Positions 15,276 to 22,982 of a DNA stretch of 64,000 bases are shown here, one piece after another. This DNA is from Mesorhizobium opportunistum WSM2075 (GTDB lineage Bacteria; Pseudomonadota; Alphaproteobacteria; Rhizobiales; Rhizobiaceae), in the NCBI RefSeq assembly GCF_000176035.2, contig NC_015675.1, forward strand, positions 1,488,001 to 1,552,000. Direction: 5' to 3'. A program made the translations under genes and the position numbers. Each line of letters starts with the position of its first letter. The stretch's first letter is position 1. The notes below the pieces were generated by a model. The model was not told the origin of the DNA. It made no database searches and saw only the letters and a program-made list of their open reading frames with translations.

Positions 15276-16196
15276 TCAGGCGGCCTTTGCCTCGGCAATG
15301 CTGGCCGGCACCAGGACATTGAGCGCGCCAGGCCGGATTTCGAGCGTCGTGTCGCGGTCGAGCCTGACCAGTTCGCCATCCATCACAGCGTGGAACTTCT
15401 TACTGCCCGAGTGGATTTTCAGAACCGCCCGGTCGGCTTGGTGGATTTCGACATGCTCGTTGTCGCGCCATTTGCCACGCGCCACGTCGAAGAAGAATTT
15501 GACCAGTTCTGCACGCTGCTGCGCCACCGTGACGTAGATACCGAGCACGCCGCCAGCAGGGTTGTCGGCATAGGGCAGGTGGCCTTCGCCAAACAAATTG
15601 TTGGTAATACCGATGCCGGTGATGCGCGCCGCGATCTCGGTTTCGCCGATATTTAACGTGACGTTCATCGCCGGCGGATTCTTGATCGTCGCCCACGCCG
15701 CCTTAGCCGAAGCCCCGATCTTTCCCAGGCGCGAACCGAATTCCATCCTTTGGCGCAACTGAACCATCCTCGCATGCATGCCGATGGAGAACTGATGGAT
15801 GAAGGGCTGGCCGTTGGCCGTGGCCATGTCGACGGCGATGATTTCGCCGTCGGCGAAGGATTTCAGCGCGGCATCGAGCGACTGTGGAATGCCCAGGCCG
15901 CGTGCGAACAGGTTCATGGTGCCAGCCGGCAATATGGCAAGCGCTTTGTTCTTGCCCATCAGCCTGGCGGCCGCGGCGGAAATGGTTCCGTCGCCGCCAC
16001 CGGCCAGCACGACATCGACGGCACGGCGCGAAGCGACGCTGTCGAGGGTCTCGACCACGTCCTTGCCGGCAACGACATCGATGCTGAGAGAATGGCCAGC
16101 ACTTTCCAGGGTCCGACGCATCCTGTCGGAAAAAGCCGCGAGGTCGGTGGTGCGCATGGTGCCACCGTCCCGGTTCAGCACCGCCGCAAATTTCAT
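15276..16196 (-). CDS. Diacylglycerol kinase-family lipid kinase (YegS/DagK-like)
   Basis: A 306-residue protein of the DAGK catalytic family. The nucleotide-binding motif GGGDGTISAAA is near residue 67, LAILPAGTMNLFARGLGIP follows, and the second lobe carries GITNNLFGEGHLPYADNPAGGVLGI. It should phosphorylate a lipid such as diacylglycerol, phosphatidylglycerol or sphingosine-like bases at the inner membrane. It has its own EcfG-type promoter (16254-16278), suggesting envelope lipid adjustment under general stress. The substrate cannot be read from the sequence. Confidence 0.82.
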   Translation of the reverse strand: MKFAAVLNRDGGTMRTTDLAAFSDRMRRTLESAGHSLSIDVVAGKDVVETLDSVASRRAVDVVLAGGGDGTISAAAARLMGKNKALAILPAGTMNLFARGLGIPQSLDAALKSFADGEIIAVDMATANGQPFIHQFSIGMHARMVQLRQRMEFGSRLGKIGASAKAAWATIKNPPAMNVTLNIGETEIAARITGIGITNNLFGEGHLPYADNPAGGVLGIYVTVAQQRAELVKFFFDVARGKWRDNEHVEIHQADRAVLKIHSGSKKFHAVMDGELVRLDRDTTLEIRPGALNVLVPASIAEAKAA

Positions 16197-16253
16197 GCCC
16201 CGCTCCGCTGCCTAAGACACAGTCCGGCCGGCATGCGCCCAGCCGAAGGCTGA

Positions 16254-16278
16254 AACGCAGCGAAGCGGAAAAGGTTCC
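16254..16278 (-). promoter_or_regulatory. EcfG-type promoter for the lipid kinase gene
   Basis: Minus strand GGAAC (16278-16274), spacer of 16, CGTT (16257-16254), 58 bases before the start at 16196. Confidence 0.75.
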
Positions 16279-16366
16279 GGCGGCACCGGGATCCGCGGTT
16301 GCATCCAGTGGGCCTGCCCCGCATTTCGCTTCAGGTTTCATCACCAATGCCACGCGGCTTTTTGTC

Positions 16367-16391
16367 GGAACAACAGCATGGTCACGACGTT
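16367..16391 (+). promoter_or_regulatory. EcfG-type promoter for the PRC-barrel protein gene
   Basis: GGAAC at 16367-16371, spacer of 16, CGTT at 16388-16391, about 94 bases before the start at 16485. It is divergent from the lipid kinase promoter within one 288-base gap. Confidence 0.75.
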
Positions 16392-16484
16392 GTGAACTTG
16401 TAGAAATGCCGCGCTCGATCTCACCGGCGACGGTCAAAACCGGGCGCGGCGTGCACGCAACTCAGGCACGCAGGAGAGATGATC

Positions 16485-17792
16485 ATGATCCGCACCCTTT
16501 TAGCTTCGACCGCACTCGCAGCCCTGGTCGCGACCGGCGCCTTTGCGCAGACCGAGGCAAGCCCGGGACCGGCCACACCTTCCGTCCAGCAGCCCGCCGC
16601 TGGTTCGGCGATACACGCCGAAGGTAGCATCGTCACCAACATCATCGGCGAATCCGTCTATAACGGCCCCGGTGACGACGCCGAAAATATCGGCAAGGTC
16701 ACCGATGTCGTCTTCGACAAGGATGGCATGACGAAATCCGTCGTCATCGGCGTCGGCGGCTTTCTCGGTGTCGGAACGAAGGATGTCGCCTTCGACTACG
16801 ACAAGCTGCAATGGGCCGAGAAGAATGGCGACCGGTGGCTGATTGCCAAGACAACCAAGGACGAGTTGAAGGCCCAACCTGAATTCGACAGCAAGCCTTA
16901 TGAACCCGCGTCAGCGCCTGCGGCTTCCAACGCGGCAGCACCCGCGGCAACGGATACGGCACAGGCACCTGCCGCCGCACCGGCCGAGCCGGTAAAGCGC
17001 GCCGATGGCAATCTTGCCACCAACATCATCGGTGAGACCGTCTACAACGGCACCGGCGACGACGCACAGAACATCGGCAGCGTCAACGACATCGTGCTGA
17101 GCAAGGAGGGCAAGGCCCAGTCACTGGTGATCGGCGTGGGCGGGTTCCTTGGCCTCGGGGCCAAGAACGTGACCTATGACTTCAACAAGGCACAGTGGGC
17201 CGAGAAGAACGGCGACCGCTGGCTGGTGGCGCAGACCACCAAGGAAGAGCTGCAGGCGCAACCGGATTTCAACCGCAAGGCCTATGACCCGGTGCCGGCA
17301 ACGACGGCGTCCAATGCGCCGGCGGCAACCACTCCGGCCGCCGCGCCCTCCGGCACGACGGCCCCCGCCGCTCCGGCAAACAAGACGGCGCAGGCGCCGG
17401 CATCCCCAGATGCCTCGGCTCCCGACCAGACGCAGACCGCGGCCATCGACAAGTCGGCGCTGACGGAAATGCCGATTGGCGAAATCCGTGGCGAGGACCT
17501 GAAAGGCACGACCGTCTATGGCGCCAATGATGCCAAGGTCGGCGAGATCGGCGATGTCGTGCTGACGCCCGACAACAAGCCCGACGCCGTGATCGTCGAC
17601 GTCGGCGGCTTCCTCGGCATAGGCTCGAAGGAAGTGGCTGTCGGCATGGATAATTTGAAGTTCATGACCGACAAGAACGGCAAGAAGTACCTGTACACGA
17701 CCTTCACCAAGGAACAGCTCCAGGCCCAGACCGCCTATGACAAGGGCAGCTATGCCGAGAAGCGGGACCAGCAGCGGATGATTGTGAGGTAA
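16485..17792 (+). CDS. Exported protein with three PRC-barrel domains
   Basis: 435 residues from the ATG at 16485, which has GGAGAG eight bases upstream; the ATG at 16479 is too close to it. A signal peptide (MIRTLLASTALAALVATGAFAQ) is followed by three PRC-barrel repeats near residues 45-125, 170-260 and 325-420. Each has the pattern VYN or VYG, GDV/GSVNDIV, VIGVGGFLG(V/L)G and KNGDRW or KNGKKY. Ala/Pro/Thr-rich linkers (AAPAATDTAQAP, AAPSGTTAPAAP) join them. The first two repeats are closer to each other than to the third. PRC barrels bind RNA or membrane-associated partners; the periplasmic role is unknown. EcfG-type promoter upstream. Confidence 0.82.
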   Translation: MIRTLLASTALAALVATGAFAQTEASPGPATPSVQQPAAGSAIHAEGSIVTNIIGESVYNGPGDDAENIGKVTDVVFDKDGMTKSVVIGVGGFLGVGTKDVAFDYDKLQWAEKNGDRWLIAKTTKDELKAQPEFDSKPYEPASAPAASNAAAPAATDTAQAPAAAPAEPVKRADGNLATNIIGETVYNGTGDDAQNIGSVNDIVLSKEGKAQSLVIGVGGFLGLGAKNVTYDFNKAQWAEKNGDRWLVAQTTKEELQAQPDFNRKAYDPVPATTASNAPAATTPAAAPSGTTAPAAPANKTAQAPASPDASAPDQTQTAAIDKSALTEMPIGEIRGEDLKGTTVYGANDAKVGEIGDVVLTPDNKPDAVIVDVGGFLGIGSKEVAVGMDNLKFMTDKNGKKYLYTTFTKEQLQAQTAYDKGSYAEKRDQQRMIVR

Positions 17793-17810
17793 GGGAATAG
17801 GGAATAGGGA

Positions 17811-17897
17811 TAGGCAGTAGGCAGTAGGGAATAGGGAAGAATAGAGCTGGCCAACATCAGGCCGCCGCGGATGCTACTGCCTACTGCCTACTGCCTA
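17811..17897. repeat. Inverted array of TAGGCAG/CTGCCTA repeats between convergent genes
   Basis: The left side has GGGAATA copies and TAGGCAGTAGGCAGTAGG (17811-17828). The right side has CTACTGCCTACTGCCTACTG (17874-17893) and TGCCTA. The arms can pair over about 18 bp around a 45-base loop. The right arm overlaps the end of the minus-strand hydrolase gene (from 17881), supplying its last codons and stop. It probably serves as a bidirectional terminator; the 7-base unit GTAGGCA could vary by slippage. Confidence 0.6.
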
Positions 17898-19434
17898 CAT
17901 ACCCAGCCACACCATTGTCCGTCAGTTCCGCCAGCGCCAGTGACTGGTCGAGATGTTCGGCACGCCAGGCGAGAAGCCGCTCGGCGAATTCCAGACGGGT
18001 GGACAGATGCGCAGGGCTGGTGGCGAGGTTGGTCAGTTCGCCAGGGTCTGCCTCGACGTCGAAAAGCAAGGGTGGCAAGCCGCCGCCGAAATGTACGTAT
18101 TTGAATTTTTTGGTGCGGATGACGGCCAAATTGCACTGGCGCGAGGCAATGCCGAAATGCCGCTCGGCCTCGCCGTCCGCGATCGAGCGGAAATCGAACT
18201 CCCAATGAGCGGCGTCGCGCCAGACAGCGGGCGTTCCGCCGCTCAGGAACGGTTTCAGCGAGCATCCGTCGAGATGCGGCTCGGGGGCCCCACCAAGCAG
18301 ATCCATAAGCGTGGGTAAGATGTCGACCGCTTCGGTGAAGCGATCGACCGTGCTGCCGGCGGCTTTGCGATGTCGCGGATCGCGAATGACCAGCGGGATG
18401 TGGTAGCTGCCGTCGAAGTAGCCGCCCTTGCCCAGCATGAAATGGTCGCCCATCATCTCGGCGTGGTCCGACGTCAGCACGATGAGGGTGTCGTTCCACG
18501 CACCCGCGGCCTTGACTGCTTGCCAGATGCGGCCGAGTTGCGCGTCCATCTCCGCGATCATGCCGTAATAGATCGCGCGGATCTGGCGGAAATCATCCTC
18601 GCTCCAGTCGTGCACTTTGCCCACAGCGCCGGATCGGAACTTCGCGCGTTTCTGCCGGCCAAGATCATAGGCGAGATAGGGATGGCTCTGCGCTTCGGCC
18701 CGCCAGCTCTCCGCGCGGTGAAAGACCGGGCCGTCGGCCGGATCGTACAGCGTGTTGTAGGGCTCCGGCACGATGAAGGGTGGGTGCGGGCTGATGAAGG
18801 AGAGATGCGCGAACCAGGGCGTGGCCTGCTCCTGCTCGCCCAGCCAGCGGATGAACTCACCGGCAAGGAAAGCGGTCGGCGTATGGTCTTTCGAATAGGC
18901 TGGCGGCGCCTCTGTCACTGCGTCGGCATGATCTTCCAGGGGACGATGGATGCCGGGCGATCCGGCGCTGACATCGATGCCTTGCTGCTTCAGCCAGGAA
19001 AGCCATTGCTTCTGATGCTCGGGCAGCAGCTGGCGCACCGTGAAACCCGGCAGCACGCCTTCGTAGCTTTGCAGCCTTGGGTCGCCTGGCGCCAGCAAGC
19101 GCGGATCGAGCGACACATCGGTGTAGCCGAACAGCGTCGGGTCGTAGCCCAGACTGCGCGCATGCAGCGCAATGTTGCCGTGGCGAGCGTCGAGTGGCGT
19201 GCCGTTGCGGCAGACGCGATTGTTCATCTGGTAGAGGCCGGTGTAGAGGCAGGCGCGAGCCGGCGAGCAAGGTGCGGCGCCGCCATAGTGGCGCTTGAAC
19301 AGCACGCCTTCGGCGGCCAGCGCATCGGCATTCGGTGTCCTCACCACGGGATGGCCGGCGGCCGAGAGGCTATCGCCGCGCCACTGGTCGCAGGTAATCA
19401 GGAGAACGTTGGGGCGCCTGCCTGTTCCAGCCAC
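17881..19434 (-). CDS. Alkaline phosphatase-superfamily hydrolase, phosphonate monoester hydrolase type
   Basis: A 517-residue sulfatase-fold enzyme. The N-terminal metal site is NVLLITCDQWRGD. Cys56 lies in APCSPARACLYTG, the CxPxR signature that is matured to formylglycine. YQMNNRVCRNGTPLDARH and the C-terminal metal site LTSDHAEMMGDH with GKGGYFDGSYHIPL follow. These segments match the Rhizobium phosphonate monoester hydrolase (about 514 residues) better than classical arylsulfatases. It should hydrolyse phosphonate monoesters and phosphodiesters, possibly sulfate esters. It needs a formylglycine-generating system not present here. GTG start with AAGG eight bases upstream. The last residues fall in a repeat array. 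Confidence 0.8.
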   Translation of the reverse strand: MAGTGRRPNVLLITCDQWRGDSLSAAGHPVVRTPNADALAAEGVLFKRHYGGAAPCSPARACLYTGLYQMNNRVCRNGTPLDARHGNIALHARSLGYDPTLFGYTDVSLDPRLLAPGDPRLQSYEGVLPGFTVRQLLPEHQKQWLSWLKQQGIDVSAGSPGIHRPLEDHADAVTEAPPAYSKDHTPTAFLAGEFIRWLGEQEQATPWFAHLSFISPHPPFIVPEPYNTLYDPADGPVFHRAESWRAEAQSHPYLAYDLGRQKRAKFRSGAVGKVHDWSEDDFRQIRAIYYGMIAEMDAQLGRIWQAVKAAGAWNDTLIVLTSDHAEMMGDHFMLGKGGYFDGSYHIPLVIRDPRHRKAAGSTVDRFTEAVDILPTLMDLLGGAPEPHLDGCSLKPFLSGGTPAVWRDAAHWEFDFRSIADGEAERHFGIASRQCNLAVIRTKKFKYVHFGGGLPPLLFDVEADPGELTNLATSPAHLSTRLEFAERLLAWRAEHLDQSLALAELTDNGVAGYVGSRQ

Positions 19435-19661
19435 GTGTTATACCTTTCGCTGCATTGTTCGAACGCCGCTCATGGAACCGATTTCCGGCAATGGCGCAAG
19501 ACCGCTTCTGTGAGTCGATTGGTGAACAAATAGCTTTCGATTGTTCACTTTTGCAGCACAGTCCATTCTGTGTTTGCCGCCTTTGCCGCAAACGGTGGTG
19601 TCCTCATATTGGGGTGGACAGCGGCGAGGGCCGCACAGACACCAAGGGAAGGAGCAAGACA

Positions 19662-20594
19662 ATGCTCGACCAGATCAAGGGGCTGCATCACGTCACCTCG
19701 ATGGCCAAGGATGCAAGGCAGAACAATGATTTCTTCACCCACAAGCTCGGCCTGCGCCGGGTCAAGAAAACCGTCAATTTCGACGCGCCCGACATCTACC
19801 ATCTCTATTATGGCGACGAGGTCGGCACGCCCGGTTCGGTGATGACTTATTTCCCGTTTCCCAATATCGGCAAGGGCCGTCGCGGGGTCGGCGAAGTCGG
19901 CACCACGGTTTATTCCGTGCCGCAGGGCACGCTCGCCTATTGGGAAAAGCGCTTTGCCGATGAAGGCGTGACCGGCGTCTCGCGCGGGGAGAGCTTCGGT
20001 GAGAAGCGGATCAGGTTTGATGGCCCCGACGGCGACGGTTTCGCGCTGGTCGAGGACAAGGCCGACAGCCGTGCGCCCTGGGCCAAGGGCGGCATTCCCG
20101 CCGACGAGGCGATCCGTGGCTTTCACTCGGTTGCGCTCAGGCTGAAGGATGGCGGCGCCACCGAGGAGCTCTTGAAGTTCATGGGCTACGAGGAAGTCGA
20201 GAAATCGGGCACGGTCAGGCGGCTGGCGCTGAAGAACGGCAACGGCGCTGATGTCGTCGACATCGAATCGCTGCCGACGGCGGCCTTCGCCGATCTCGGC
20301 GCCGGCTCCGTCCACCATGTCGCCTTTGCCGTCGAGAACCGCGCCAAGCAGCTCGAAGTGCGCAAGGCTCTGACCGACACCGGCTATGGGGTGACGCCGG
20401 TGATCGACCGTGACTATTTCTGGGCGATCTATTTCCGCACGCCGGGCGGTGTGCTGTTCGAAGTCGCCACCAACGAACCGGGTTTCGACAGGGATGAAGA
20501 TACCGCTCATCTCGGTGAGGCGCTGAAGCTGCCGACGCAGCACCAGCACCTCAGACCCTATCTCGAACAGCATCTGCAGAAACTGGAAGGCTGA
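19662..20594 (+). CDS. Ring-cleaving dioxygenase of the VOC family (MhqO-like)
   Basis: A 310-residue protein with two glyoxalase/VOC modules. Metal-ligand segments are IKGLHHVTSMAKDA at the start of module one and GSVHHVAFAVEN at the start of module two, ending FRTPGGVLFEVATNEPGF with the C-terminal Glu ligand. Length and layout match the MhqO/YkcA group implicated in quinone and hydroquinone detoxification. The start at 19662 has AAGGAGCAAGACA before it. It is followed after four bases by an MhqD-like hydrolase, the same pairing as in Bacillus mhq operons. Confidence 0.82.
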   Translation: MLDQIKGLHHVTSMAKDARQNNDFFTHKLGLRRVKKTVNFDAPDIYHLYYGDEVGTPGSVMTYFPFPNIGKGRRGVGEVGTTVYSVPQGTLAYWEKRFADEGVTGVSRGESFGEKRIRFDGPDGDGFALVEDKADSRAPWAKGGIPADEAIRGFHSVALRLKDGGATEELLKFMGYEEVEKSGTVRRLALKNGNGADVVDIESLPTAAFADLGAGSVHHVAFAVENRAKQLEVRKALTDTGYGVTPVIDRDYFWAIYFRTPGGVLFEVATNEPGFDRDEDTAHLGEALKLPTQHQHLRPYLEQHLQKLEG

Positions 20595-20598
20595 AGCC

Positions 20599-21219
20599 AT
20601 GAGCAAGGACGCCTACATCCACAAGGTGCTGCCCGGTTCGCCCGGCGGTCCGCTGCTCTTCGTCTTCCATGGCACGGGAGGCGACGAGAGCCAGCTTGTC
20701 TCACTGGGGCGCGATCTCGCGCCCCAGGCCACCATCATCTCGCCGCGTGGCGATGTGTCCGAACAAGGCGCGGCGCGCTTCTTCCGCCGTACCGGCGAGG
20801 GCGTCTATGACATGGACGATTTGGCGCGGGCGACGGGCAAGATGGCAGGGTTCGTCAAGGCGCATGTTGAGGCTGCGAAGCCATCGGCGGTGCTTGGCCT
20901 CGGCTATTCCAACGGCGCCAACATCCTGGCCTCGGTGGTGTTCGGGGCACCGGCACTGTTCGACGCTTCGGTGCTGATGCATCCGCTGATCCCGTTCGAA
21001 CCAAAGGTCAACGGCAGCCTCGCCGGCCGTCACATCTTGGTGAGCGCCGGCAAGCGCGATCCGATCTGCCCGCCGAACCTGACGACACGGCTCGAAGCCT
21101 ATTTGCGTGCCGACGGCGCCGATGTCACAGTGGAGTGGCACGATGGCGGGCACGAGGTGCGGCCGAATGAGATCGAGGCGGCCCGGCTTTTTTTTGCCGG
21201 TGCCGCGCAAGGAGTCTAG
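20599..21219 (+). CDS. Alpha/beta hydrolase (carboxylesterase, MhqD-like)
   Basis: A 206-residue serine hydrolase: oxyanion segment FVFHGTGGDE, nucleophile elbow GLGYSNGANI, Asp in SAGKRDPICP and His in WHDGGHEV. This is the phospholipase/carboxylesterase family, and the gene sits four bases after the MhqO-like dioxygenase. Such pairs are linked to resistance to quinone-type electrophiles, the hydrolase perhaps cleaving the ring-fission product. The substrate is not known from sequence. Confidence 0.82.
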   Translation: MSKDAYIHKVLPGSPGGPLLFVFHGTGGDESQLVSLGRDLAPQATIISPRGDVSEQGAARFFRRTGEGVYDMDDLARATGKMAGFVKAHVEAAKPSAVLGLGYSNGANILASVVFGAPALFDASVLMHPLIPFEPKVNGSLAGRHILVSAGKRDPICPPNLTTRLEAYLRADGADVTVEWHDGGHEVRPNEIEAARLFFAGAAQGV

Positions 21220-21222
21220 CAG

Positions 21223-21522
21223 ATGCCCGACCAACTGCCTGAAATCGAACTGGAGGATCGCGGCTCGAAGGGCCGCTATGTCTTGCGCGGCCCCGGTGGC
21301 GCCGAGGCCGAGATGACCTTCACCAAGATCGGCGAGCACCAGATCATCATCGATCACACAGAAGTGCCGGACGTCTTTCGCGGCCAGGGTGCCGGGCTTC
21401 GGCTCGTGACCCGCGCCGTCGAGGATGCGCGTGCGGCGGGCAAGAAGATCATCCCGCTTTGTCCGTTCGCCAACGCCCAGTTCCGCCGGCATAAGGAATG
21501 GGCCGACGTGCTGAAGCAATAG
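21223..21522 (+). CDS. Small GNAT-type N-acetyltransferase (YidJ/NATD1-like)
   Basis: A 99-residue single-domain acetyltransferase-like protein: EAEMTFTKIGEHQIIIDHTEVPDV, then the acetyl-CoA loop FRGQGAGLRLV, and CPFANAQFRRHKEW near the end. The CPF...RRH ending is typical of this short GNAT group. It follows the hydrolase by three bases and is probably part of the same three-gene operon. Target unknown. Confidence 0.78.
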   Translation: MPDQLPEIELEDRGSKGRYVLRGPGGAEAEMTFTKIGEHQIIIDHTEVPDVFRGQGAGLRLVTRAVEDARAAGKKIIPLCPFANAQFRRHKEWADVLKQ

Positions 21523-21664
21523 GATCGTACAGGCGGGTGATCAGCTGCGCGGGGACAAAAGCGCAGCCACTGGCACGGCTTTGTAATTTGCGCGGGTAGC
21601 ACATCGTGCCTAAGTGGGTATGATAATCGCTCCCGCGCCGACAAACGAACCGAATGATCCCCCA

Positions 21665-22723
21665 ATGACCGCATCCGATCTCGTCCCCGTCTTCGACGGC
21701 CATAACGACACGCTGCTCAGGCTGTATCAGTCCAAGGACACGGACGTCGAAAAGCTGTTTATCGAGGGGAAATCGGGCGGCCACATCGATCTGCCGCGCG
21801 CCAAGGCCGGCGGCTTTGCCGGCGGCATGTTCGCCATCTTCCCGCCGCCGGTCGAGAAAGCCAGGCGCAGCGCCGTACCCTCGGCACCGAGCGACAGCGA
21901 GCCTTTGCCTCCCGAAGTCCCGCGCACCGATGCGCTCAACTCTACGATTGCTATGGCCTCGATCCTGTTTCGGCTGGAACGGGCGGGGGCGCTGGCCGTC
22001 TGCCGCAGCGCCGCCGATGTGCGCAACGCCATGGCCAAAGGCACGATCGCGGCCGTGTTCCACATCGAGGGCGTCGAAGCCATCGATCCCGAACTCACCA
22101 TGCTCGACGTGCTGCATGCCGCGGGCCTGCGTTCGCTCGGCATCGTCTGGAGCCGGCCGAATGCCTTTGGCCATGGCGTGCCGTTCCGCTTTCCCTCTTC
22201 GCCCGACACCGGGCCTGGGCTGACCGATGCCGGCAAGGCGCTGGTCAAGGCCTGCAACGAGCTGAAGATCATGATCGACCTCTCGCATCTCAACGAGAAA
22301 GGCTTTCGCGACGTGGTTGCGCTTAGTGATGCACCGCTGGTTGCCACGCACTCCAACGTGCATGCGATCTGCGGTCATTCGCGCAACCTCACCGACTGGC
22401 AACTCGGCGCGATCCGCGAGTCCGGCGGCATGGTCGGGCTGAACTTTGCCACCGGGTTCCTGCGCGAGGACGGCCGCATGAATGCCGACACCAGCCTCGA
22501 CATCATGGTGCGCCATGTCGATTCCCTGCTGCAGGCCTTGGGCGAGGATGGCGTCGGTCTCGGCTCGGATTTCGATGGCGCCATGATCCCGGCAGTCATC
22601 GGAGATGTGGCCGGCCTGCCGAAGCTGATCGATGCGCTGGCCGCGCGCGGCTTCGGGCGGGCGCTGATCGAGAAGATCGCTTACCGCAACTGGCTAAGCA
22701 TGCTGGAAAGAACGATAGGCTGA
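21665..22723 (+). CDS. Membrane dipeptidase (peptidase family M19)
   Basis: A 352-residue renal dipeptidase-like enzyme. The zinc-ligand motifs are DGHNDTLLR near the N-terminus, the Glu in FHIEGVEAID, DLSHLNEKGF, VATHSNVHAICGHSRNLTD and GVGLGSDFDGA. It lacks a signal peptide and is probably cytoplasmic. The start at 21665 (MTASDLVPVFDG) gives a normal length; in-frame GTG 21614 and ATG 21620 would add a short leader, and none has a strong ribosome site. It cleaves dipeptides, including those with D-amino acids, in the known family. Confidence 0.85.
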   Translation: MTASDLVPVFDGHNDTLLRLYQSKDTDVEKLFIEGKSGGHIDLPRAKAGGFAGGMFAIFPPPVEKARRSAVPSAPSDSEPLPPEVPRTDALNSTIAMASILFRLERAGALAVCRSAADVRNAMAKGTIAAVFHIEGVEAIDPELTMLDVLHAAGLRSLGIVWSRPNAFGHGVPFRFPSSPDTGPGLTDAGKALVKACNELKIMIDLSHLNEKGFRDVVALSDAPLVATHSNVHAICGHSRNLTDWQLGAIRESGGMVGLNFATGFLREDGRMNADTSLDIMVRHVDSLLQALGEDGVGLGSDFDGAMIPAVIGDVAGLPKLIDALAARGFGRALIEKIAYRNWLSMLERTIG

Positions 22724-22728
22724 ACCAC

Positions 22729-22980
22729 CTATTCGAAGCCGATGCGCTTCAGCCAGTCCTTGCCGACGCCACGATCCCTGATGATCGGCAGCGGGTTTTC
22801 CGAATCGAGCCTTGCGCAGATGCGATAGACTTCGAGCGTCTCGGCGCTCATCTCGCCGCGTTTGTAGAAGTACATGGCGGCGGCATAGCGCGTGCGTCCC
22901 GACCATTTCTCGCCGAGCGGCGTGTTGACCAGCTCCCACTGCTCGGTGGCTTCCCAATCTTCATCTGTCTCGCCGGCCAT
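22729..22980 (-). CDS. Conserved hypothetical acidic protein linked to the aminomethyltransferase
   Basis: An 83-residue soluble protein, rich in Glu/Trp at the N-terminus (GETDEDWEATEQWELVNTPLGEKW) with AAMYFYKRGEMSAETLEVYRICARLD in the middle and WLKRIGFE at the end. No family is recognised. It starts two bases after the stop of the GcvT-like gene, so it is the last gene of the minus-strand operon and likely translationally coupled. A small partner or accessory subunit of the aminomethyltransferase is possible but unproven. Confidence 0.6.
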   Translation of the reverse strand: MAGETDEDWEATEQWELVNTPLGEKWSGRTRYAAAMYFYKRGEMSAETLEVYRICARLDSENPLPIIRDRGVGKDWLKRIGFE

Positions 22981-22982
22981 GG

